18,085 nt of DNA. Origin: an uncultured Lysobacterales bacterium (GTDB lineage: Bacteria; Pseudomonadota; Gammaproteobacteria; Xanthomonadales; SZUA-36). The translations under genes and the position numbers were made by a program. The stretch lies in NCBI GenBank assembly GCA_937995275.1, contig CALKKN010000233.1, positions 1 to 18,085 of the forward strand, read 5' to 3'. Positions 1 through 8,002 of the stretch are shown here, piece after piece. Numbering within the stretch: position 1 is the stretch's first letter; each line of letters opens with the position of its first letter. The notes beneath the pieces are model-generated. The model did not search any database and was not told the origin of the DNA. It saw only the letters and a list, made by a program, of their open reading frames with translations.

Positions 1-1139
1 ACCACGTTGTTGACCGGCGGCAGGAAGCGGCCGAGGCTCAGTAATTCCTCGACCTGCGAGAAGAGGGCGACGAGCAGGCTGTAGTACTGCACGGCGGCCT
101 TCGAGGCGCCGGAAAACACTTCGCGGGCCGTACCGATGGACTCCTTTACCTCGGCCAGCGACGTCAACGCATCGCGGTGGGTCGAAGCCAGCTTGACCTG
201 CAGCAGTGTCACCAGGTTGCCGTCGCCGGCGTCATCTTCGGTGCGGATGTTCACGGGCATGTAGGCCACCAGGGAGCCACGGGGGTGGTCGCCATGCTCG
301 TGCAGGTAGTGACTGAGCGCCATGTCGCACATCGTCATGACCACGTCGTTGATGCTGGCCCCCTGCGCCTTGCCGATCGCGCGCAGGTCCTCGAGCGGAT
401 AGGCGGTAAAGGCCAGCGTGCGCGCCGCACCGGGCGTCACGTTCAGCGAAGTACGCGGCGCCGACAGCGGCAGTGCGACATGTTCGTCCTGGTCGAAAAA
501 CCGGCGCTGCAGCATCTTCGCGGTGATCGCCGAAACGCCGATGGCGGTCCGCACTCCGCCGCCCAGTGTTTGAGCGGCGTCCGCCATCATCTGTGCGAGG
601 CTCAGATCGCCGCCCGCGCTGACCACCGGCTCGGAATCCGTCGCCCAGATCGGCCGCAGGGTGCGGGCCCGCGGCGAAGTCATGGTGCAGTCGTCGATCC
701 ACCGGCCGAAGGTAATGCCGTCGGCGAGCGCGTGGTGAATCTTCACGTACAGGGCAAACCGCCGCCCCGACAGGCCTTCGACCAGATGAAATTCCCACAG
801 CGGGCGATCGCGGTCCAGGAGGTTGGCGTGCATCCGCGCCACCACGTCCCGCAGCTGCGCCTCACCGCCGGGCCTCGGCAGCACCGTGTGGCGGACGTGG
901 TAATCGATGTCGAAGTGCAGGTCGGGCTCCAGCTCGTAGAACAGCCCGTTCGGGTGTTTCAGGCGCTGGTTGAACGGGAATCCGGGCGGGCACTGTTTCA
1001 TGTCGCTGAGCAGTGCTCGCAGCCAGGCGGGGCCCTTGCCCGTGGGCAACTGGAAAACCATCAGCGCCCCGACGTGCTTGGGGCTGTGGTGCGATTCGGT
1101 CAGCAGGAATCCGCCGTCGATGGTTGAGAGTCGGGTCAT
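1..1139 (-). CDS. Wax ester synthase/diacylglycerol acyltransferase (WS/DGAT), 3' end cut by window
   Basis: This enzyme joins an acyl-CoA to a fatty alcohol or diacylglycerol, making storage wax esters or triacylglycerol at the inner face of the cytoplasmic membrane. I translated it by hand from the ATG at 1139; 379 codons are visible. The start MTRLSTIDGGFLL is typical of the family. The catalytic HHxxxDG motif is present as HHALADG at residues 135-141. Further on are the family-like segments SINDVVMTMCD and AYMPVNIR. The reading frame leaves the window at ...PPVNNV, which in relatives comes just before the conserved SNVPGP segment, so roughly the last 80-100 residues are probably missing. 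The start codon has no good Shine-Dalgarno sequence; the next gene upstream (hpd) ends 73 bp away on the same strand, so co-transcription is possible. Family certain, substrate not determinable from sequence. Confidence 0.93.
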   Translation of the reverse strand, partial: MTRLSTIDGGFLLTESHHSPKHVGALMVFQLPTGKGPAWLRALLSDMKQCPPGFPFNQRLKHPNGLFYELEPDLHFDIDYHVRHTVLPRPGGEAQLRDVVARMHANLLDRDRPLWEFHLVEGLSGRRFALYVKIHHALADGITFGRWIDDCTMTSPRARTLRPIWATDSEPVVSAGGDLSLAQMMADAAQTLGGGVRTAIGVSAITAKMLQRRFFDQDEHVALPLSAPRTSLNVTPGAARTLAFTAYPLEDLRAIGKAQGASINDVVMTMCDMALSHYLHEHGDHPRGSLVAYMPVNIRTEDDAGDGNLVTLLQVKLASTHRDALTSLAEVKESIGTAREVFSGASKAAVQYYSLLVALFSQVEELLSLGRFLPPVNNV

Positions 1140-1212
1140 GGCGGTGATGTGCGGTGGCCTCGGGACAGAATACAAAGGTACTGCCGGCCGAAGCCCCGCG
1201 CCACGACGCAGG

Positions 1213-2301
1213 TCAGGCCTCCGCGTTTTCCTCGCTGATCACCCCGCGGCGCAGCTGGTCCCGCTCCATCGATTCGAACAGCGCCGTGAAGTTACCCTCG
1301 CCGAAGCCCTCGTCCCGCTTGCGCTGGATGAACTCGAAGAATACCGGGCCGATCATCGTCTCCGAGAAAATCTGCAACAGCAGCCGGGGATCGCCCTTCT
1401 CGGTGGAGCCGTCCAGCAGAATGCCGCGCTGTTTCAGTTCCTCCACCGGCTCGCCGTGTCCGGGCAAGCGCTCTTCCAGCATCTCGTAATAGGTGTCGGG
1501 AGGCGGTGTCATGAAGGGCGCGCCGCGCTCCTTGAGCCGGTCCCAGCAGGCGATCAGGTCATCGCAGATCAGCGCGATGTGCTGGATTCCCTCGCCGTTG
1601 TACTGCATCAGGAATTCCTCGATCTGCCCGGTCCCCTTGGACGCTTCCTCGTTCAGCGGGATGCGGATCATGCCGTCCGGCGCGGTCATGGCCTTGGAAA
1701 ACAGGCCGGTGTACTCGCCCTTGATGTCGAAATAGCGGATCTCGCGGAAATTGAACAGGCGTTCGTAGAAATTCGCCCAGTATTCCATGCGACCGCGATA
1801 GACGTTGTGAGTCAGGTGGTCGATCGTCGTGAAACCACAGCCCTCGGGGTGCGGGTCGACGCCCTCGATGAACTCGAAGTCGATGTCATAGATGCTCTTG
1901 CCGGTCTCGTAGCGGTCGATCAGGTACAGCGGCGCGCCGCCGATGCCCTTGATCGCCGGCAGGCGTAATTCCATCGGCCCGGTCGGGATCTCGATCGGCT
2001 GGGCGCCCCGTTCCAGGGCCAGCTCGTAGGCCTGGTGGGAGTCGGCAACGCGGAACGCCATGCCGGCGGCGCACGGGCCGTGTTCCTCGGCGAAGTATGC
2101 GGCGTAGCTCTTCGGCTCGTTGTTGATGATGAAATTGATGCCACCCTGGCGCCACAGGGAGACCGCCTTGGAGCGGTGCCTGGCGACCTCGCTGAAGCCC
2201 AGCACATCGAACACCGGCTCGAGTACGCCGGCCTGCGGGGAGGCGAACTCGACGAACTCGAAGCCGTTCAGGCCCATCGGGTTTTCATACATATCGTTCA
2301 T
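1213..2301 (-). CDS. hpd: 4-hydroxyphenylpyruvate dioxygenase
   Basis: This non-heme Fe(II) enzyme converts 4-hydroxyphenylpyruvate plus O2 to homogentisate and CO2, the committed step of aerobic tyrosine breakdown. The 362-residue product has the usual bacterial length, with two vicinal-oxygen-chelate halves. The expected iron ligands are visible: His162 in DHLTHNV, His241 in GIQHIAL and Glu323 in FFEFIQRK. The C-terminal [19 protein letters not shown] segment and the GFGEGNF motif are typical of the family. The ATG at 2301 has a good ribosome site (GGAGAG, 5 nt spacing). It lies 31 bp downstream of the tyrosine phenol-lyase gene on the same strand, so the two are probably one transcript. 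No homogentisate dioxygenase or maleylacetoacetate isomerase gene is seen nearby. Hydroxymandelate synthase is a related alternative, but overall similarity and context favour HPPD. Confidence 0.96.
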   Translation of the reverse strand: MNDMYENPMGLNGFEFVEFASPQAGVLEPVFDVLGFSEVARHRSKAVSLWRQGGINFIINNEPKSYAAYFAEEHGPCAAGMAFRVADSHQAYELALERGAQPIEIPTGPMELRLPAIKGIGGAPLYLIDRYETGKSIYDIDFEFIEGVDPHPEGCGFTTIDHLTHNVYRGRMEYWANFYERLFNFREIRYFDIKGEYTGLFSKAMTAPDGMIRIPLNEEASKGTGQIEEFLMQYNGEGIQHIALICDDLIACWDRLKERGAPFMTPPPDTYYEMLEERLPGHGEPVEELKQRGILLDGSTEKGDPRLLLQIFSETMIGPVFFEFIQRKRDEGFGEGNFTALFESMERDQLRRGVISEENAEA

Positions 2302-2332
2302 TCATACTCTCCAAATCTCAAGAACCGACCCG

Positions 2333-3847
<1,515 letters not shown>

Positions 3848-3856
3848 TTATTCCCG

Positions 3857-3938
3857 AAAATGTGTTTCAAAATCTTCGATATTGGACTAAAATTTGAATG
3901 ATATATCTCATATTGCCGCCTAGAGTGAGACACATTTT
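3857..3938. repeat. Inverted repeat AAAATGTGTYTC, arms 70 bp apart
   Basis: The left arm, 3857-3868, reads AAAATGTGTTTC. The right arm, 3927-3938, reads GAGACACATTTT, whose reverse complement is AAAATGTGTCTC. The two match at 11 of 12 positions, including a perfect 9-mer. The right arm touches the lrp start codon at 3939 and covers where its ribosome site should be; the left arm is about 63 bp before the tpl start codon. The arms start 70 bp apart, close to a whole number of helical turns, which suits a multimeric Lrp-type regulator. The repeat is seen; its function is inferred. Confidence 0.5.
3890..3914 (+). promoter_or_regulatory. AAATTT-N3-TGATATATC block, copy 1 (before lrp-tnaA)
   Basis: AAATTT (3890-3895) and TGATATATC (3899-3907) are followed by matching ATA and T positions. 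By hand alignment, 19 of 25 positions equal the block at 5801-5825 in front of the ATP sulfurylase gene. The core TGATATATCT is one base from a perfect palindrome. TGATATAT can also be read as an extended -10 promoter element, so it could be a shared promoter rather than an operator. Confidence 0.45.
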
Positions 3939-4400
3939 ATGTACCGCCTGACCCGCTCCGATTACCAGTTGTTGCGTGCCCTGCAGGAGGATCTGACCAC
4001 CAGTCAGATCGATCTCGCCGAACGCGCCGGGCTGTCGCGCAGTTCCGTCTGGAGGCGCATCCGGGAACTGGAGGAAGCCGGCCTGATCGACGGCAAGGTC
4101 GCGCTGCTGAACTCGCGGCAACTGGGCTTCCAGATCCACGTACTGCTGTCGGTCAGCATGAACAAGCACTCGGTGCAGACACGCCAGGATTTCGAGACCC
4201 ACGTGCAGACCCTGCCGGAGGTGATCGAGTGCTTTTCGGTTTCCGGCGATCGCGATTACCTGCTGCACATCGTCGCCAGGGACATGGAGTCCTACAATGA
4301 ATTCCTGAACACCCGTATCCTGGACCACCCCAGCGTCCACTCGGCCAGTTCCAGCTTTGCATTGCGCCGGGTCAAGTACACCACCGCACTGCCGCTGTAG
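3939..4400 (+). CDS. Lrp/AsnC-family transcriptional regulator
   Basis: A 153-residue DNA-binding regulator of the feast/famine family, whose members usually sense an amino acid. The winged helix-turn-helix lies at about residues 5-50 (TSQIDLAERAGLSRSSVWRR, residues 21-40, is the recognition region). A RAM/AsnC ligand-binding domain follows from about 66 to 145, with the conserved G-x-x-DYLL segment at 103-109. It lies between two aromatic amino-acid lyases, divergent from tpl and 9 bp upstream of tnaA, so it is most likely their local switch with tyrosine and/or tryptophan as effector (inferred). The start codon has only a weak AGTGAG upstream and abuts one arm of an inverted repeat, which suggests autoregulation. 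Confidence 0.95.
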   Translation: MYRLTRSDYQLLRALQEDLTTSQIDLAERAGLSRSSVWRRIRELEEAGLIDGKVALLNSRQLGFQIHVLLSVSMNKHSVQTRQDFETHVQTLPEVIECFSVSGDRDYLLHIVARDMESYNEFLNTRILDHPSVHSASSSFALRRVKYTTALPL

Positions 4401-4409
4401 AATGGCGCA

Positions 4410-5786
4410 ATGAAAACCATCATCGAACCCTTCCGGATCAAGTCCGTCGAACCTATCCGCATGACCACCCCGGAATACCGGGACCAGTGCATACGCGACG
4501 CCTGGTACAACCTGTTCGCACTGCATTCGGATGATGTCCTGATCGACCTGCTGACCGATTCCGGCACGTCCACGATGAGCGCGCGCCAGTGGGCTTCACT
4601 GATGCAGGGCGACGAATCCTACGCCGGCAGCCCCTCTTTCTACCGGTTCAAGGCGGCGGTCGAGAACCTGATGCCCTTCAAGTACCTGATCCCGGCGCAC
4701 CAGGGACGGGCCGCCGAGAGCATCCTGTTCACGGTGGTGGCCAAGCCGCATCACTCGGTGCCGAACAACACGCACTTCGACACCACGCGGGCCAACGTCG
4801 AGGCCCAGGGCGCCGAAGCGGTCGACCTGGTCGTCCCCGAGGGCCACCACCCCGAACTCGAACACCCGTTCAAGGGCAACATGGACATTGCGGCGCTCGA
4901 ACGATTCATCGAGGAACGTGGTGTCGAGAATATCCCGCTTTGCATGCTGACGGTGACCAACAACTCGGGCGGCGGCCAGCCGGTATCGATGGAGAATATC
5001 CGCCAGACCCGCGAAGTCTGCGACCGCCACGGCATCCCCCTGTTCATCGACGCCTGCCGCTTCGCCGAGAACGCCTGGTTCATCCGGCAGCGGGAGCCCG
5101 GCTACGAGGACACGCCGGTGGTCGACATCGTGCGGGAAATGTTCTCGTACGCCGACGGCTGCACGATGAGCGCCAAGAAGGACGGCCTGGCCAATATCGG
5201 CGGCTGGCTGGCGATGAACAACGAGGAGTGGGCCGTGCAGTGCCGCAACCGCCTGATCCTGACGGAAGGGTTTTCGACCTACGGCGGCCTGGCCGGCCGG
5301 GACCTCGAAGCGATCGCGACCGGTTTGGAGGAAGTCGTCCAGGAAGACTACCTGAATTACCGGATCGCTTCGACCGCCTACGTCGAACGCCATATTTCCG
5401 CGGTCGGCGTGCCGACGATGAAGCCCGCCGGCGGCCACGCGGTGTACATCGACGCCCGCCGCTTCCTGCCGCACATCCAGCCGCTGCAGTACCCGGGCCA
5501 GTCGCTGGCGGTCGAACTGTACCGGCACGGCGGCATCCGCGGCTGCGAAATCGGCACCGCGATGTTCGGCCTGCGGCCGGACGGCAAGGAGGAACCGGCG
5601 CACATGGACCTGGTCCGCCTGGCCATTCCCCGGCGCATGTACACGCAAAGCCAGATGGACTACGTGGTCGAAGTGGTGCAGGACGTCTGGGAGCGGCGCG
5701 AGTCGCTGCGCGGCATGAAATTCATCCGCCAGCCCAAGGCCCTGCGGCACTTCACCGGCCGCTTCGCCTACGTCGATGACGCCTGA
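4410..5786 (+). CDS. tnaA: Tryptophanase-like PLP-dependent beta-eliminating lyase
   Basis: The predicted reaction is L-tryptophan to indole, pyruvate and ammonia. The 458-residue product has TPL-like length (Citrobacter TPL 456, E. coli TnaA 471) and a TPL-like N-terminus (EPFRIKSVE). Shared catalytic residues are present: Tyr71, Arg100, Asn185, Asp214, Arg217, PLP-lysine Lys257 (TMSAKKD) and Arg403. At the three positions separating the two activities it has the tryptophanase choice: Asp124 (FDTTR), Ile381 (RGCEIG) and His447 (ALRHFTGRF). Elsewhere it keeps TPL-style segments such as YGGLAGRDLEA, so exact specificity needs assay. No TnaC-type leader peptide or TnaB permease is present. The gene follows the Lrp gene by 9 bp with no clear ribosome site, suggesting translational coupling. 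It is paralogous to the lyase at 2333-3793. Confidence 0.87.
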   Translation: MKTIIEPFRIKSVEPIRMTTPEYRDQCIRDAWYNLFALHSDDVLIDLLTDSGTSTMSARQWASLMQGDESYAGSPSFYRFKAAVENLMPFKYLIPAHQGRAAESILFTVVAKPHHSVPNNTHFDTTRANVEAQGAEAVDLVVPEGHHPELEHPFKGNMDIAALERFIEERGVENIPLCMLTVTNNSGGGQPVSMENIRQTREVCDRHGIPLFIDACRFAENAWFIRQREPGYEDTPVVDIVREMFSYADGCTMSAKKDGLANIGGWLAMNNEEWAVQCRNRLILTEGFSTYGGLAGRDLEAIATGLEEVVQEDYLNYRIASTAYVERHISAVGVPTMKPAGGHAVYIDARRFLPHIQPLQYPGQSLAVELYRHGGIRGCEIGTAMFGLRPDGKEEPAHMDLVRLAIPRRMYTQSQMDYVVEVVQDVWERRESLRGMKFIRQPKALRHFTGRFAYVDDA

Positions 5787-5800
5787 CGGCGGCGAACGGT

Positions 5801-5825
5801 AAATTTTCGTGATATATCAAATAAT
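5801..5825 (+). promoter_or_regulatory. AAATTT-N3-TGATATATC block, copy 2 (before ATP sulfurylase)
   Basis: AAATTT at 5801-5806 and the perfect palindrome TGATATATCA at 5810-5819 lie in a 102-bp AT-rich gap between tnaA and the ATP sulfurylase/APS kinase gene. The spacing and flanks match the block in front of the Lrp gene (19 of 25 positions). It is either a shared operator, plausibly for the Lrp protein, or a shared promoter element. It begins 88 bp before the ATP sulfurylase start codon. Confidence 0.45.
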
Positions 5826-5840
5826 CCGCATTGAATTGCG

Positions 5841-5869
5841 AGTCCCGGTAACGCATATCGACCGGGACT
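5841..5869 (+). terminator. Perfect 9-bp stem hairpin between tnaA and ATP sulfurylase gene
   Basis: AGTCCCGGT (5841-5849) pairs perfectly with ACCGGGACT (5861-5869) around an 11-nt loop. It could end the lrp-tnaA transcript, but only TTATT follows rather than a clean T-run. Because it sits 5 nt before the GAGG ribosome site (5875-5878) of the next gene, it could instead be a structure in that gene's 5' leader. The structure is clear; its role is undecided. Confidence 0.5.
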
Positions 5870-5888
5870 TATTGCGAGGCACGAACTG

Positions 5889-7604
5889 ATGGGCGCTTTC
5901 AAGCAGCCGCATGGCGGCGAACTCAAGGAACTGTATCTGCCGGAGCACCGGGCCGACGAGGTCAAGGAGGCCGACGCTGCCGACCTCGCATCCTGGGACC
6001 TGACACCACGCCAGGTCTGTGACCTGGACTTGCTGCTCAACGGCGCATTTTCGCCACTCGAGGGATTCCTCGGCGAAGCCGATTACGAAAGCGTCTGCGA
6101 CTCCATGCGCCTGCAGAGCGGCGTACTGTGGCCCATTCCGGTCACGCTGGACGTCGCCGCGGAGTTTGCGGACCAGATCGGCACCGGCGATACCATCGCA
6201 TTGCGTGATTCCGAAGGTGTCCTGATCGCCGTCATGGAGGTGGCCGAGCGCTGGACTCCCGACCGGGAGAGCGAGGCGCAGCGTGTTTACGGCACGGCTG
6301 ACGACACCCATCCGGCGGTCGACTACCTGCTGCACCAGGCGGGCCCGGTCTACCTGGGCGGCAAGGTATACGGCATCGAGCCGCCCACGTTCCATGACTT
6401 CAAGCTGCTGCGTGACAGCCCTTCCGAACTGCGGGGCCGCTTTCGCAAGCTGGGCTGGCGCAAGGTGGTCGCGTTCCAGACACGCAACCCCTTGCATCGC
6501 GCGCACCAGGAACTGACCTTTCGTGCGGCCCGCGAATCCGAAGCGAACCTCCTGATCCACCCGGTGGTCGGCATGGCCAAATCGGGCGATATTGACCATT
6601 TCACCCGCGTGCGCTGTTACGAGCACGTGCTGGAGGAGTATCCCGAGCAGACCACCACGTTGAGCCTGCTGAACCTCGCGATGCGGATGGGCGGACCGCG
6701 TGAAACGCTGTTGCACGCCATCATTCGCAAAAACTATGGCTGCACCCACTTTATCGTGGGTCGTGACCATGCAGGCCCCGGAGACGATCGTAGCGGACAA
6801 CCGTTTTACGGCCCTTACGACGCCCATGAGCTCTACCGCCGCCACGAGGAAGAACTCGACATCACGATGGTGCCGATCAAGGAGGTGGTTTACGTCGAGA
6901 ACAAGGCCGAATACCTGCCGGCGGACGAGACCGAGCCTGGCGACACGATCATGGAGTTGTCCGAATCCGAGTTCAGCCGCCGCCTTCAGGAGGGCCTGGA
7001 CATCCCCGAGTGGTTCTCCTTTCCCAAGGTGGTGGCGGAACTGCGCCGTGCCCATCCCCCCAGGCACGAGCAGGGTTTTGCGGTGTTTTTCACCGGCCTG
7101 TCCGGCTCCGGCAAGTCCACGATCGCCAACGCCCTGATGATCAAGCTGCTGGAGGACGGGTCGCGCCCGGTCACGCTGCTGGACGGCGACATCGTGCGCA
7201 AGAACCTCTCCAGCGAGCTGACCTTTTCCGCTGAGCACCGCGACCTCAACATACAGCGAATCGGTTTTGTCGCCAGCGAGATCACCAAGAACCGGGGCAT
7301 CGCGATCTGCGCGCCGATCGCCCCGTACGCCCGCACGCGCCGCCTGGTACGCGAAATGATCAGCGCGCACGGCGGCTTCATCGAGGTCTACGTGTCCACG
7401 CCCCTGGAAGTCTGCGAATCGCGTGACCGCAAGGGCCTCTATGCCAAGGCGCGAGCCGGCATCGTCAAGGGCTTCACCGGAATCGACGACCCCTACGAAA
7501 CGCCGGAGCGGGCCGAGGTCGTCGTCGATACACAGGATCTCAGCGCGGACCTCGCCGCCCATCGTATCCTGATCACGCTGGAGAAACTCGGCTACATCCG
7601 CTAG
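5889..7604 (+). CDS. sat: Bifunctional sulfate adenylyltransferase/adenylylsulfate kinase (PAPS synthetase)
   Basis: This fusion makes adenylylsulfate (APS) from ATP and sulfate, then phosphorylates it to PAPS, the sulfate donor for sulfotransferases and for assimilatory reduction. The N-terminal ATP sulfurylase domain (about 1-385) has QTRNPLHRAHQ at 197-207 with the HxxH pair His203/His206, and GRDHAGPG at 291-298. The C-terminal APS kinase domain (about 395-571) has the P-loop GLSGSGKST at 403-411, DGD at 432-434 and KGFTGIDDPYE at 527-537. Both active sites look intact, and the order (sulfurylase then kinase) is the reverse of animal PAPS synthetases. The ATG at 5889 has GAGG upstream. 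A lipoprotein gene follows after 23 bp. No sulfotransferase or PAPS reductase gene lies in the window. The upstream element resembles that of the Lrp gene. Confidence 0.96.
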   Translation: MGAFKQPHGGELKELYLPEHRADEVKEADAADLASWDLTPRQVCDLDLLLNGAFSPLEGFLGEADYESVCDSMRLQSGVLWPIPVTLDVAAEFADQIGTGDTIALRDSEGVLIAVMEVAERWTPDRESEAQRVYGTADDTHPAVDYLLHQAGPVYLGGKVYGIEPPTFHDFKLLRDSPSELRGRFRKLGWRKVVAFQTRNPLHRAHQELTFRAARESEANLLIHPVVGMAKSGDIDHFTRVRCYEHVLEEYPEQTTTLSLLNLAMRMGGPRETLLHAIIRKNYGCTHFIVGRDHAGPGDDRSGQPFYGPYDAHELYRRHEEELDITMVPIKEVVYVENKAEYLPADETEPGDTIMELSESEFSRRLQEGLDIPEWFSFPKVVAELRRAHPPRHEQGFAVFFTGLSGSGKSTIANALMIKLLEDGSRPVTLLDGDIVRKNLSSELTFSAEHRDLNIQRIGFVASEITKNRGIAICAPIAPYARTRRLVREMISAHGGFIEVYVSTPLEVCESRDRKGLYAKARAGIVKGFTGIDDPYETPERAEVVVDTQDLSADLAAHRILITLEKLGYIR

Positions 7605-7627
7605 CCCGGCCTTGCTAACATGCAAGC

Positions 7628-8002
7628 ATGAAACGCGCTTGTCTCGCCCTGCTGGTAATGTCCCTGGCTGCCTGCTCCAGCATGCAGCCGGTCAGCGTCA
7701 GCGACCTTGCCAACGGGCAGGCGCCGGCTGAAATCCAGACCGGCGACCGGGTCGAGGTTATTTCCAGGGACGGCGAGAAGTTCGAATTTACGGTTACCGA
7801 GGTCAACGCCATCGGCCTGGGCGGGAAATTCGGTTTTATTCCCTACCAGAACATGCGCCGGCTCTCGGTCCGGCGGCCAGGGAGCGATCCCGAGGACTAC
7901 GTCTGGCTGTGGGGGATCCTGGGCGCGGCGCTGTTCGTCGCCATCATCGCCAACGCGGATTCCGTCTCGGTCTGTTCGCCCAGCCCCTGCCCCATACAAT
8001 GA
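7628..8002 (+). CDS. Small lipoprotein of unknown function with C-terminal membrane segment
   Basis: I do not recognise this 124-residue protein. It begins with a lipoprotein signal peptide (MKRACLALLVMSLAAC) with a good lipobox LAAC and lipidation Cys16, so it should be anchored in the inner or outer membrane. The middle, about residues 35-82, looks like a small beta-rich domain (GDRVEVISRDGEKFEFTVTE, then FGFIPYQNMRRLSV). A hydrophobic segment at about 93-109 (WLWGILGAALFVAIIA) could be a second membrane anchor, which is unusual for a lipoprotein. Two cysteines lie near the C-terminus (VCSPSPCPIQ). It follows the PAPS synthetase gene by 23 bp and overlaps glpQ by 4 bp (ATGA), so the three genes are probably one operon. 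Confidence 0.8.
   Translation: MKRACLALLVMSLAACSSMQPVSVSDLANGQAPAEIQTGDRVEVISRDGEKFEFTVTEVNAIGLGGKFGFIPYQNMRRLSVRRPGSDPEDYVWLWGILGAALFVAIIANADSVSVCSPSPCPIQ

Noticed and set aside
4401..4409. TnaC-like leader peptide controlling tnaA
   Set aside because: Only 9 bp separate the Lrp gene from tnaA, which leaves no room for a leader peptide and attenuator.
5817..7625. A 602-codon open frame antisense to the ATP sulfurylase/APS kinase gene, and other long antisense frames such as 4596-5750 (-) and 13787-15283 (+)
   Set aside because: They are low-complexity, Arg/Ala/Gly/His-rich translations typical of the shadow strand of GC-rich genes, with no recognisable motif, and they lie fully opposite well-supported genes.
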